From the NCBI GenBank assembly GCA_002710015.1, contig PAOW01000028.1:1-47150 (forward strand): 47,150 bases of DNA. The letters run 5' to 3'. Under the pieces are notes generated by a model. The model was not told where the DNA came from, ran no database searches, and saw nothing but the letters and a program-made list of their open reading frames with translations. Positions 1 to 8,459 of the stretch are shown here, piece after piece. Position numbers and translations under genes: made by a program. This DNA comes from Methanobacteriota archaeon (GTDB lineage Archaea; Thermoplasmatota; Poseidoniia; Poseidoniales; Poseidoniaceae). How positions within the stretch are numbered: position 1 is the stretch's first letter; each line of letters starts with the position of its first letter.

Positions 1-1254
1 TACAGTTCGGTCGCCTTGTACATTTGAATGCCCTCTAACGGGACACAATCCCGCACCCTTTTTCCCAATATGACCTCCCATCAAAACCAAGTTACATACT
101 TCCTGTATGACGTTAACGCCATTCTTGTGTTGTGTTAGACCCATTGCCCAACAAGCAATAGTCGCATTTGATTTTGCTAGAATTTCTCCTGCCTCTTGGA
201 TCTCATTTTGATTTAACCCTGTATCCTGAATTATTTGGCTCCATGTTGTTTTGTTGACATTGGAAATCAAACTAGCAAATCCGCTTGTATAATTTCGAAT
301 GAAATCTTCATCCAGTGCTTTCTTTTCTAGTTGAATTTTGATTAATCCATGTAGTAACGCAGCGTCACTACCTATTCTTACTTGAAGATGCAAATCGGCT
401 AAAGACTCGCTACCAAATGACAGTTTCATGTAATCTTGGGGGTGCTTGAACCTAACCAAACCAGTTTCTGAAAGTGGATTAATATGAATTATCTTCGCTC
501 CATTTCTCTTTGCGTCACGTAATGCTGTTAACATTCGCGGGTGGTTTGTACCAGGGTTTTGTCCGATTACTAGAATCACATCAGCGTGATTGAAATCATC
601 TAAAGTTACTGTCCCCTTTCCAATTCCAATCGATTCTACCAGTCCTCTGCCACTAGATTCATGGCACATATTAGAACAGTCTGGCATGTTATTCGTCCCA
701 AGTGTTCTGGCAAATAATTGGTAAAGAAATGCGGCTTCGTTTGATGTTCTACCTGATGTATAAAATACAGCTTTATCTGGATTATTGCTGAGTTTGATAT
801 TATCTGCAATCATGTTCAAAGCATCATTCCAACTGATTTTTTCGTATGAATAACTACCCTTTTTCAATACCATGGGATGCGTAATCCGACCTTGTTGGTT
901 AAGCCAAAAATCGCTTTTTTGAGATAACTCCTTGATATTGTATTGAGTGAAAAAATCAGGATTAACTCCACCTTTCATTGCCTCATCAGCTACTGCTTTT
1001 GCCCCATTTTCACAGAACTCGAATGCTGATGAGTGCTCAGGATCTGGCCATGCACACCCTGGACAATCAAATCCTAAAGGCTGATTTACAGTAGTTAGGG
1101 TTTTGATCGTCTTTGTAATGCCCATTTTTTTGAATCCATGCCGCATTGATGATGTCGCAGCCGGAATACCCGCAGCAATTGATTTTGGTCTCTTAATTTT
1201 TAGATAATTAGTGTCGATTGGAGTAGTAGGAATAACACCCTCTCGCCTCGACAT
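1..1254 (-). CDS. FdhF/YdeP-family molybdopterin oxidoreductase, 3' truncated by window edge
   Basis: Open on the minus strand from an ATG at 1254 to the window edge, giving the first 418 residues of a protein whose family usually has about 700-770. An N-terminal GFDCPGCAWPD segment (Cys 64 and 67) is the hallmark of the FdhF/YdeP family. Further on come the usual molybdopterin-guanine-dinucleotide binding stretches, including VILVIGQNPGTNHPRML and CSNMCHESSGRGL. There is no selenocysteine context. The family binds a Mo/W-bis-MGD cofactor, but its substrate is mostly unknown, and formate oxidation should not be assumed. A strong Shine-Dalgarno (GGAGGGT) lies just before the ATG. FdhD, the sulfurtransferase that matures such enzymes, is 16 nt upstream on the same strand, so the pair is almost certainly one operon. 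Family call firm; substrate unknown. Confidence 0.88.
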   Translation of the reverse strand, partial: MSRREGVIPTTPIDTNYLKIKRPKSIAAGIPAATSSMRHGFKKMGITKTIKTLTTVNQPLGFDCPGCAWPDPEHSSAFEFCENGAKAVADEAMKGGVNPDFFTQYNIKELSQKSDFWLNQQGRITHPMVLKKGSYSYEKISWNDALNMIADNIKLSNNPDKAVFYTSGRTSNEAAFLYQLFARTLGTNNMPDCSNMCHESSGRGLVESIGIGKGTVTLDDFNHADVILVIGQNPGTNHPRMLTALRDAKRNGAKIIHINPLSETGLVRFKHPQDYMKLSFGSESLADLHLQVRIGSDAALLHGLIKIQLEKKALDEDFIRNYTSGFASLISNVNKTTWSQIIQDTGLNQNEIQEAGEILAKSNATIACWAMGLTQHKNGVNVIQEVCNLVLMGGHIGKKGAGLCPVRGHSNVQGDRTV

Positions 1255-1270
1255 ATCTACCCTCCAGACC

Positions 1271-2002
1271 TCAGCACTTGTCAATGATGCGGTGTAAATC
1301 ACCTATCACAGCAGGATTTTTTGATGCGGCGAACCCGACGAGAGTGATACCGGTCTGCCTTGCTAAGGCCTCAGCAGCAGAACTAACGGCTCCAACAGCA
1401 ATGATAATTGGGATTCCAACTCTTACACACTTGGCAACAATTTCCCATCCAATTCTACCAGATAGGGCTAATACAGACATTTCAAGTGAATTCCTGTGTG
1501 CTGCACCTATAACCTTGTCAACGGTGTTATGCCTTCCGACATCCTCCCTTAGTATTAGCAAATTTCCTTGTCCATCAAAAAGCGCAGCAGCATGTGTACC
1601 GCCCGTTTTATGAAACATAATTTGCTCAGACTTCATTTTTGCTAACGTCATCCTCAAATCATGATGAAATGTTACATCTGATTCTATCTGGCCATCAGGG
1701 ACAATTATGTCCCCTATTGTGCACGCTCCACAAGCTGCTGTGAGTAAGTCTTCAGAGGGTCTTTTTTGCGTTTCACCCTCTACAGTTATCTCTTGTCCTT
1801 CGACATCGGCTGAAAGAACATTACCACGTCCTTCAGCTAGGAAATGACCATACGCTAGGTCCAACAAATCGTTAGGTGTTGCTAGTAACCTAACTTGAAT
1901 CTCACCTTTGTTAAAAATTGTGATTATACTTTCTTCAGCTAACTCATCTAGCTCCGGGGTTGAAACCAATCCTGAAATCCGGTGTATAGGTCTCTTAACC
2001 AT
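1271..2002 (-). CDS. fdhD: Formate dehydrogenase accessory sulfurtransferase FdhD
   Basis: FdhD passes sulfur from a cysteine desulfurase to the molybdenum cofactor of formate-dehydrogenase-like enzymes. The protein has the FdhD CxxC motif (AACGACTIGD) and the family block FHKTGGTHAAALFD followed by REDVGRHNTVDKVIG, plus a C-terminal ALSGRIGWEIVAK stretch. From the ATG at 2002 it is 243 aa, a normal family length. An in-frame TTG at 2053 would add 17 residues and overlap the upstream gene; I prefer the ATG because the family normally begins close to this point. It sits directly upstream of the FdhF/YdeP oxidoreductase, its probable client. The CxxC reads C-G-A-C, within the usual variation. 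Confidence 0.93.
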   Translation of the reverse strand: MVKRPIHRISGLVSTPELDELAEESIITIFNKGEIQVRLLATPNDLLDLAYGHFLAEGRGNVLSADVEGQEITVEGETQKRPSEDLLTAACGACTIGDIIVPDGQIESDVTFHHDLRMTLAKMKSEQIMFHKTGGTHAAALFDGQGNLLILREDVGRHNTVDKVIGAAHRNSLEMSVLALSGRIGWEIVAKCVRVGIPIIIAVGAVSSAAEALARQTGITLVGFAASKNPAVIGDLHRIIDKC

Positions 2003-2036
2003 GTTATATCCACGGTAGTCCTGATAAGAAGGTTGC

Positions 2037-2579
2037 CTACTTGTTGATATCAATATTGAAGAATTCGAACTGTAAATCTACTAATTCAGATGAGGATTTA
2101 GCTTTCTTGTAAGCATCTAAAGGTTCCTTATTCAAGGTCAGAAACTGTTCACCCCAATGAAAAGCTGATAGCAATCTTTTCGATTCTTCTTCCCTTCCGA
2201 TTAGGTAAAGTATAGCTGCTAACGCTTCCGCCGTGGTTAATTTACTTGGTTTACCCCAATTTACAGGATTTGCAGCAAGGAGTAAAGGCAACATCCTTGG
2301 AACTAAACGGGTTCTTTTCATTACTGCTTCTACCGACTCTTCGATATGTGCCCAAGAACAGTCAAGTCCTACCAATGACCCTCCATGATTTAATAAGATT
2401 GAATGGTCCTCAGGTCCGAATATTTTGCCACACAATGGTTCCAAAATTATGCCTTTATTTGGTAGCTTATTGAAATTCTTATGCAATTGAATTTGACCCC
2501 TTTTTGACAATTTTACTGCTGTATTTTTTTTAGGATCATCCTGTGCTAACCAAATTGCATGTAGTGGTAATCCACGCAT
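2037..2579 (-). CDS. tsr3: Tsr3-type rRNA aminocarboxypropyltransferase
   Basis: 180 aa. Tsr3 transfers the 3-amino-3-carboxypropyl group of S-adenosylmethionine to a hypermodified uridine of small-subunit rRNA (18S in eukaryotes, 16S in archaea), a late 40S/30S maturation step. The sequence shows the family signatures in order: an N-terminal strand followed by DDPKKNTAVKLSKRG, then GLDCSWAHIEE, the SAM-binding LPLLLAANPVNWGKPSKLTTAEALAA stretch (residues about 117-142), and the C-terminal FHWGEQFLTLN block. It lacks the ferredoxin-like extension of fused RLI-type proteins. The start ATG is 2 nt from the stop of the upstream aMBF1 gene. Cotranscription with aMBF1 and FdhD is likely; the link is probably translation/ribosome rather than molybdenum metabolism. 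Confidence 0.9.
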   Translation of the reverse strand: MRGLPLHAIWLAQDDPKKNTAVKLSKRGQIQLHKNFNKLPNKGIILEPLCGKIFGPEDHSILLNHGGSLVGLDCSWAHIEESVEAVMKRTRLVPRMLPLLLAANPVNWGKPSKLTTAEALAAILYLIGREEESKRLLSAFHWGEQFLTLNKEPLDAYKKAKSSSELVDLQFEFFNIDINK

Positions 2580-2581
2580 AA

Positions 2582-3109
2582 TTATTCCTTACCGTCATTA
2601 AGGAAGTCACCCAGAGTAAATCCTCGCAAATTGCCACTCTTGATTTGCCTATTTTCATCTGGTCTAGCTTCTACCATCAAAGTGATATCTAGGGTTCTCT
2701 CAAGTTTTCTAATAACTGCATCAGTTGGTCTTTTTCCACCTTCAACGTTGTTAATTACATTGATTTTTTCAGCCATCTTTTTTGCTAGTTCCCTTTTATC
2801 CCAACCTCTGGCCTCTCTTGCCTGGGTAACAATTCGGGAAAATTTTTGATCAAGCTCTTTCTCATTCTTCAGCATTATGTCTTTACCTCTTTTACCAATA
2901 CCACCGTAACCACCGGAAGTAGGATTTTTTGAATTATTTTGTTGCGCAAATCCTGGCGCTGTTTTTTGTTCTGCCAAACCTAGCTTTTCCATGCATTTTT
3001 TACATGCTTGGACAATAGCTCGCCCCATTGTTACTTGGCGGGTAGAAACGCGCATTGCTCCACACAACTCGCAATCAGCCATAATAATCGAATTGTGCTG
3101 AGTGGACAT
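2582..3109 (-). CDS. mbf1: Archaeal multiprotein bridging factor 1 (aMBF1), zinc ribbon plus HTH
   Basis: 175 aa. The N-terminus carries a four-cysteine zinc ribbon (CELCG ... CKKC, roughly residues 13-41), and the C-terminal part a Cro/cI-type helix-turn-helix (KRELAKKMAEKINVINNVEGG, followed by RKLERTLDITL). This order is that of archaeal MBF1, which associates with ribosomes and can bind transcription factors; its precise role is unsettled. The ATG at 3109 is used here; a second ATG at 3082 (MADCELCG) is an equally plausible start and would trim nine poorly conserved residues. It is the first gene of the minus-strand aMBF1-tsr3-fdhD-fdhF run, and is divergent from the PAN gene across a 79-nt gap. 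Confidence 0.9.
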   Translation of the reverse strand: MSTQHNSIIMADCELCGAMRVSTRQVTMGRAIVQACKKCMEKLGLAEQKTAPGFAQQNNSKNPTSGGYGGIGKRGKDIMLKNEKELDQKFSRIVTQAREARGWDKRELAKKMAEKINVINNVEGGKRPTDAVIRKLERTLDITLMVEARPDENRQIKSGNLRGFTLGDFLNDGKE

Positions 3110-3188
3110 CGTTCTTCAAGGCTTCGTTTTGTCTCAACACGAGCATTTCTCACGGATAGTTGAATAAGGGTAGCCCTACTGTCTGTAC

Positions 3189-4409
3189 ATGGGCACTGAC
3201 ATAGATACCAAGCCTTCTACTCAAATCCCCACAGATGATGGAGATTTGAAGGCTTTAGAATTGGATTATAATCAGTTGCATGATGAAGTAAAACGCTTAA
3301 TCTCAGACAGGGTTCATTTGGAAAATGAGTTATCTGATATTAAGAGAAGAGCGAGTAAGTTGGATGAAGAAGTGCGAATTTTGAAAAGCCCACCATTGAT
3401 TGTTGGCCATTTGCAGGACATTTTAGACGATGAGCGAGCAATTGTCAGATCATCAAATGGCACAGTCTTCCAAGTAGCCATAAACCAGCGATTAGATATT
3501 GAAAAACTTCGACCGGGTACACGTATAGCATTAAATCAAGATACTCTGTCAGTCATAGAGATACTGCATGATGCATGGGATCCAATGGTTTCTGGAGCTG
3601 AAATGGTTGAAAAACCGGATGTTGATTACAAAACCGTTGGTGGGCTCGATGAGCAGATTATGCAGGTAAGAGAAGCCATCGAACTCCCCCTTGAACAACC
3701 AGAACTGTTCAAAAAAGTTGGAATTGAACCGCCTAAAGGTATACTGCTTGTTGGTCCACCGGGTTGTGGTAAAACCATGTTAGCAAAAGCCGTAGCAAGC
3801 CATACAGAAGCGTCTTTCATTCGAATGGTTGGATCTGAACTTGCTCAGAAGTATATCGGTGAGGGGGGCAGGATGGTAAGAGAGCTATTCTCTCTTGCAA
3901 AAGATAAATCTCCATCGATTATATTCCTTGATGAAATCGATGCCATTGGAGCCAAGCGACTAGACTCGGCGACAAGTGGGGACAGAGAAGTTCAGAGAAC
4001 TCTTATGCAGCTTCTAGCTGAATTGGATGGTTTCGATGCATTGGAAGATGTGAAAATTATAGCCGCAACGAATCGTCCTGACATTCTTGATGATGCATTA
4101 CTAAGACCGGGAAGATTTGATAGAGTAATTGAAATTCCTCTCCCTGAAAGTGATGGTAGGAAGAAGATTTTAGAGATACACCTAAAGAAAATGTCTACAA
4201 AACGGCTCAACATTGGTAAAATAGTGGAAATTACTGAAGGTTTTAGTGGAGCAGAATTGAAAGCGACGACCGTCGAAGCTGGTATGATCGCTATTCGTGA
4301 AGGTCGATCTAAGGTCAACCAATCCGATGTACTACTGGCGGTAAAACGTATCAAGGAAAAACGTGAATCTAACGGAATGACTTCATCACCAGATGCACTT
4401 TATAGTTAA
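3189..4409 (+). CDS. pan: Proteasome-activating nucleotidase (PAN)
   Basis: 406-aa AAA+ ATPase that forms the hexameric regulatory cap unfolding substrates into the archaeal 20S proteasome. Order of domains: N-terminal coiled coil (about residues 20-65), an OB-like domain (VGHLQDILDDERAIV onward), then the AAA+ module with Walker A GPPGCGKT (189-196), Walker B IIFLDEID (244-251) and the second-region-of-homology arginines in RPGRFDRVIEIP. The last three residues, Leu-Tyr-Ser, fit the HbYX motif that docks into the proteasome alpha ring, which supports a true PAN rather than another Cdc48-like ATPase. No proteasome subunit genes are in the window. The gene starts at ATG 3189 and is followed 42 nt later by the formimidoyltransferase gene. 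Confidence 0.95.
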   Translation: MGTDIDTKPSTQIPTDDGDLKALELDYNQLHDEVKRLISDRVHLENELSDIKRRASKLDEEVRILKSPPLIVGHLQDILDDERAIVRSSNGTVFQVAINQRLDIEKLRPGTRIALNQDTLSVIEILHDAWDPMVSGAEMVEKPDVDYKTVGGLDEQIMQVREAIELPLEQPELFKKVGIEPPKGILLVGPPGCGKTMLAKAVASHTEASFIRMVGSELAQKYIGEGGRMVRELFSLAKDKSPSIIFLDEIDAIGAKRLDSATSGDREVQRTLMQLLAELDGFDALEDVKIIAATNRPDILDDALLRPGRFDRVIEIPLPESDGRKKILEIHLKKMSTKRLNIGKIVEITEGFSGAELKATTVEAGMIAIREGRSKVNQSDVLLAVKRIKEKRESNGMTSSPDALYS

Positions 4410-4451
4410 CAATTCGGAATGTTCATCAGTTGTCTTCGGCCAATATGAAAT

Positions 4452-5483
4452 ATGCCAAATCAACTAGTTGAATGCGTCCCGAACATTTCTGAGGGGCGCG
4501 ACCAATCAATAATTGATGCAATAAGTAACGCATGTAATGACATTGCAGGCGCTAAGTTACTTGGAGTCGAACCAGACGCAGATTATAATCGAACTGTATT
4601 AACAATAGCAGGAAAACCTGATGCTGTCTCCGATGCAGCGTTCGCAATTATCAAAAAATCCTTTGAATTAATAGACATGTCAAAACACTCTGGTGAGCAT
4701 CCAAGGATGGGAGCAGTTGATGTCTGCCCGTTTATACCATTATCTGGAATATCTATGGATGAATGTGCAGACTTATCTAAATCATTGGCTAAAAGAGTAT
4801 CAAATGAATTAGGATTACCAACTTTTCTTTATGGTTCTGCTGCGTCTTCTAGCGATAGAGAACTTTTGTCAGACCTGCGTAAAGGCGAGTATGAAGGATT
4901 GAGAGAGAGATTAGAAAATGGTGGTCCGCATTTACCAGATTATGGTCCTAGGGATTGGAATCCTAAGACAGAAAAATTTGGAGCAGTAGTCATCGGTTCC
5001 AGAGGTATTTTAGTGGCCTACAATGTAAATGTTGATGAAAAGGACGCTAGAACAGCCAAAATAGCTGGATCTCTAATAAGATCCTCTGGACGTTTGCTTA
5101 AGAGTAAGGATGGCAAGCGAGCTAGAATACCTGGAATGTTAGAAATGGTTCAAGGTATGGGATTAACACTAGAAAGTCATGGAATATCTCAGGTGTCAAT
5201 GAACCTGCGCGATGTTGAAGTCACACCTATGCACATTGCTTTTGAAGCCGTAAAAATGATTGTAAATGATCACGGTGTTGAAACCCGTGGTTCAGAATTA
5301 GTAGGCTTAGTTCCACTATCTGCAATGTTAGCAGCAGGGAGATGGTATGCTGATGAGTCAACTACTACTGATAAAGACTTAGTAACAGCTGCTATTGACG
5401 GCTTAGGCCTAAGTTCATTATCCGATTTTATGCCAAATGAACGCATTATTGAATGGGCTCTAGCATCGGAGGGGATAGAATGA
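4452..5483 (+). CDS. ftcD: Glutamate formimidoyltransferase
   Basis: 343 aa, matching the N-terminal transferase half of FTCD. It begins with the family signature LVECVPNISEGRD and contains KHSGEHPRMGAVDVCPFIPL and the FGAVVIGSRGILVAYNVN segment. The enzyme moves the formimidoyl group from N-formimidoylglutamate to tetrahydrofolate. The ATG at 4452 places the signature at residues 5-17, the usual position. Its stop overlaps the start of the cyclodeaminase gene by 4 nt (ATGA), so the two are translationally coupled. The presence of this pair implies tetrahydrofolate rather than tetrahydromethanopterin as a C1 carrier. No other histidine-degradation genes are visible here, so the source of the formimidoyl group is open. 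Confidence 0.93.
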   Translation: MPNQLVECVPNISEGRDQSIIDAISNACNDIAGAKLLGVEPDADYNRTVLTIAGKPDAVSDAAFAIIKKSFELIDMSKHSGEHPRMGAVDVCPFIPLSGISMDECADLSKSLAKRVSNELGLPTFLYGSAASSSDRELLSDLRKGEYEGLRERLENGGPHLPDYGPRDWNPKTEKFGAVVIGSRGILVAYNVNVDEKDARTAKIAGSLIRSSGRLLKSKDGKRARIPGMLEMVQGMGLTLESHGISQVSMNLRDVEVTPMHIAFEAVKMIVNDHGVETRGSELVGLVPLSAMLAAGRWYADESTTTDKDLVTAAIDGLGLSSLSDFMPNERIIEWALASEGIE

Positions 5484-6109
5484 AGAAACCATGGATGGAA
5501 ATGTCGTTAAGGGATTTTCAAAGTGCTCTAGCATCCTCATCACCAACACCGGGTGGAGGTACTGCTGCTGCTGTTGCCCTTGGCCAAGCATCAGCTCTTG
5601 CTGTAATGGTTTGTGATCTGACGCTTGGGAATGAGAAGTGGAAAGAAGGATGGGTTGTTGCAGAGACAATCATGTCGAACGCGATTACGACAATGTCTAG
5701 GGCCTCTGAATTGGCTGATGAGGATAGTGACGCCTTTGATGCAGTCATGGCAGCATACAAAATGCCCAAAAATGAAGATAAGGAGATAGAAGAGAGGCGA
5801 GAAGCAATACGTTCAGCGACATTAAAAGCTACTGAAGTTCCTTTTGAAACAGCTAAATTAGCTTTAGAATTGCTCGAACAGTTAGTAGAACTCGCTAATG
5901 TCGGTAATTCCAATGCCATATCTGATGTCGGAGTATCTGGATTACTCGCAAGTGCAGCTTGCAAGGGAGGTTTGTTTAATGTTGAAATTAATCTCTCTAG
6001 TTTACCTGAGCATTACGCTAAACAGATTCGTGAAGAATCACCTTTGCTAATGGTAAAATCAAAAAAGTTGTCTAGACAAATAATGGACAATGTCAAAGGA
6101 AATTTATGA
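5480..6109 (+). CDS. Formimidoyltetrahydrofolate cyclodeaminase / methenyl-THF cyclohydrolase family
   Basis: 209 aa from the ATG at 5480, which overlaps the transferase stop as ATGA; a start at 5453 is also open but would overlap more. All-helical cyclodeaminase family: an early conserved loop SPTPGGGTAAAVALGQASAL (about residues 18-37), followed by helices with the acidic SDAFDAVMAAYKMPK segment, and the GNSNAISDVGVSGLLASAA block typical of FTCD and FchA. It would convert 5-formimidoyl-THF to 5,10-methenyl-THF plus ammonia; the related FchA proteins instead interconvert methenyl- and formyl-THF. Because it is coupled to the transferase, the cyclodeaminase role is favoured. Its TGA stop directly touches the stop of the convergent MetRS gene. 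Confidence 0.9.
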   Translation: MKKPWMEMSLRDFQSALASSSPTPGGGTAAAVALGQASALAVMVCDLTLGNEKWKEGWVVAETIMSNAITTMSRASELADEDSDAFDAVMAAYKMPKNEDKEIEERREAIRSATLKATEVPFETAKLALELLEQLVELANVGNSNAISDVGVSGLLASAACKGGLFNVEINLSSLPEHYAKQIREESPLLMVKSKKLSRQIMDNVKGNL

Positions 6110-8335
6110 TCATCTAACCTCTGATCCTGGCTCTATGTCACCATCGAGTGTTACAAGAGTCACTCCACCTTTACCATTATCTGCCGCTAGCATCATACCC
6201 TCAGATAATATACCTCGCAATTTTTTTGGTTTCAAATTAGCAACAAATACGATGGATTTGCCTACCATTTGGTCTGGAGAATAATACTCCTTTAGCCCTG
6301 CGCAAATTGTTCTCCCTGCTTCAGAGCCGTCGTTTATCTTTACTACGTATAATTTATCGGCGTTATCATGGTCTTTGACCTCAATAATTTTACCAGTTCG
6401 TAATTCGACTTTTGTAAATGTTTCAAAATCTAAGTGTGTTGTTCCTTCTGGCATTTTCTTCCCTTCCTTTTTTCTATTGGCTCCTTTGACGTTATGACTT
6501 GGGTCATCATTTGACTCATCGGATATTTTAGCAAGTTCTTGTTCTTGTTCTAAGATTTCGTTTAAATCTAAACGATTGAAAAGTGGTTTTGGATCATGAT
6601 TGTTCCATTTAGCTGCGCAATCCCAGTCGATTGCTGAATACCATTTTTGAGTCTCACATTTACCATTCTCTCCAAGCATTTTCCATAGTTTTTCAGAACT
6701 AAATGGCAGAAACGGTTGCATTGTAATAGCAAGATATCTACATAACCTCCAACCGAATGATAATTTGGCCATAGACTCTTTGGATCCATCCTGTGTTAGA
6801 TCATTTAGGTATGTCCATGGAGTAGCATTTTGTAGCATTTGATTGCCCAATTGCGCAGCATTCATTGAAAACCTCAAAGCTTCCTTGAATCTATGCCTTT
6901 CCAAACTAGATGTTATTTGAGCATGTAGTGATTCGAGCTTATTTATTTCCTCAGTGCAATACGTTAGATTTTCAAACGAATGTAAAGGCATACTTTCAGG
7001 TAGCCGATTTCCTAACGTTAGAACCCGATGAACAAAGTTTCCATATGCAGCAATCAACTCGGCATTAACCCTTTCAACAAAATCTGGCCAATTAAAGTCA
7101 GTGTCATGATTTTCTGGCATGTTAATAGAGAGGTAATACCTTAGTGTGTCGGGGTCAAATCTTTCCAAAAATGAAGGTAGCCATATCGCATGTTTACGAG
7201 ATTTTGAAAACTGTCCACCGGCCAGCATTAGATATTCCATAGCAGGGACATTATCCTCTAAATGCAATTCACCGGGACCTGGCAATGATGGTGGTGTGGA
7301 AAAGTCAAGCCCTTTGTTTGCATGATTAAGACCCATGATTATGGAAGGCCAGATTATTGTGTGGAAAGGTATGTTATCCTTTCCTAAAAAGTATAGATGT
7401 CGGGGTTTTTTGCCATCTGGCGAAATTTTCCACCATTTTTCCCAATCATCAACCTTTGCATATCTTTTCGCCCAAAGTTTTGCGCATGAATAATACCCTT
7501 GGACTGCTTCAAACCACACATATATGCACTTTCCTAACCATTCATCACCGTCTAATGGTAGTGGAATACCCCATGATAAATCTCGAGTTACTGCTCTTGG
7601 ACGCAACCCCATATCCAACCATTGCTTAGTCATCGCTCGAACATTTGCTTTCCACACCTTTTGTTGATTTTTTGAATGTTCTTCGAGAACTTTCTGAAAA
7701 ACATCTAGCCTGTAAAATAAATGTTCTGTATCTCTTATTTCTATGTCTGCCTCTGGGTTCATTTTTGACTTTGGGCTCAAGAGTTCATGTGCCTCATAAG
7801 TAATGCCACAAGTATCACACTGGTCGCCTCTTGCACCTTCTGATTTACAACCCGGGCATATGCCTTCAACATACCTGTCTGGTAGGAATCTTCCTCCGTC
7901 CGATCTTACCTCGTAATATTGTTGCATAACTTTGCGTTCAAATAAACCCGCATCCAATAATTTGATGAAGTTTTCAGAAACAATTGAGTGATGATCTTTG
8001 TCGCTTGTTCTATTGAAAAGAGCGCCTCCGTATTCCGGACCTCTAGTGTCGACATTTGGCTCCCATACACAACCTAAATTTTTCAAAGCTTGAATATTCA
8101 ACGCATGATATTTGTCGACTACACTTTGTGGATCAATTCCCATAGTTTCTGCTGTAACAGTGATTGGGGTCCCGTGTTCATCTGAACCAGAAACTAACAG
8201 TACTTTGTTACCTTTAGCCCTCTCAAATCTAGTTTGTATATCGGGAGGTAAATAGCATCCCGCAACGTGACCTAGATGAAGTGGCCCGTTAGCGTATGGC
8301 CAAGCGACACATACCAAAACATGCTCACCGCTCAT
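6110..8335 (-). CDS. metG: Methionine--tRNA ligase with C-terminal EMAP-II/tRNA-binding domain
   Basis: 741 aa class I aminoacyl-tRNA synthetase that charges methionine onto initiator and elongator tRNA(Met). Visible features: HLGH at residues 20-23 (the HIGH motif), a zinc knuckle with Cys 160, 163, 173 and 176, a KMSKS equivalent reading FSKSR at 376-380, an anticodon-binding helical domain, a charged linker near 610-635, and a C-terminal OB-fold tRNA-binding domain beginning about residue 640 (FTKVELRTGKIIEVKDHDNADKL). The fused tRNA-binding domain is common in bacteria, whereas many archaea carry it as a separate protein. The ATG at 8335 follows GGTGA by 4 nt. The gene is convergent with the cyclodeaminase with no gap. 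Confidence 0.96.
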   Translation of the reverse strand: MSGEHVLVCVAWPYANGPLHLGHVAGCYLPPDIQTRFERAKGNKVLLVSGSDEHGTPITVTAETMGIDPQSVVDKYHALNIQALKNLGCVWEPNVDTRGPEYGGALFNRTSDKDHHSIVSENFIKLLDAGLFERKVMQQYYEVRSDGGRFLPDRYVEGICPGCKSEGARGDQCDTCGITYEAHELLSPKSKMNPEADIEIRDTEHLFYRLDVFQKVLEEHSKNQQKVWKANVRAMTKQWLDMGLRPRAVTRDLSWGIPLPLDGDEWLGKCIYVWFEAVQGYYSCAKLWAKRYAKVDDWEKWWKISPDGKKPRHLYFLGKDNIPFHTIIWPSIIMGLNHANKGLDFSTPPSLPGPGELHLEDNVPAMEYLMLAGGQFSKSRKHAIWLPSFLERFDPDTLRYYLSINMPENHDTDFNWPDFVERVNAELIAAYGNFVHRVLTLGNRLPESMPLHSFENLTYCTEEINKLESLHAQITSSLERHRFKEALRFSMNAAQLGNQMLQNATPWTYLNDLTQDGSKESMAKLSFGWRLCRYLAITMQPFLPFSSEKLWKMLGENGKCETQKWYSAIDWDCAAKWNNHDPKPLFNRLDLNEILEQEQELAKISDESNDDPSHNVKGANRKKEGKKMPEGTTHLDFETFTKVELRTGKIIEVKDHDNADKLYVVKINDGSEAGRTICAGLKEYYSPDQMVGKSIVFVANLKPKKLRGILSEGMMLAADNGKGGVTLVTLDGDIEPGSEVR

Positions 8336-8459
8336 ACCGTCACCTAGTTCTTCGTCTCAATACAACTACATGAGTACTATGTTTGATTAATACCGAAGAC
8401 TCAAGAACTTTGGTGCTTACAGACTGAATGGGCCGACCCCTAGGAGTTCGTTGAACCCC

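Noticed and set aside
5518-5964. 148-aa minus-strand open frame
   Set aside because: Antisense to the cyclodeaminase gene; Ala/Ser-rich low-complexity translation typical of a shadow frame.
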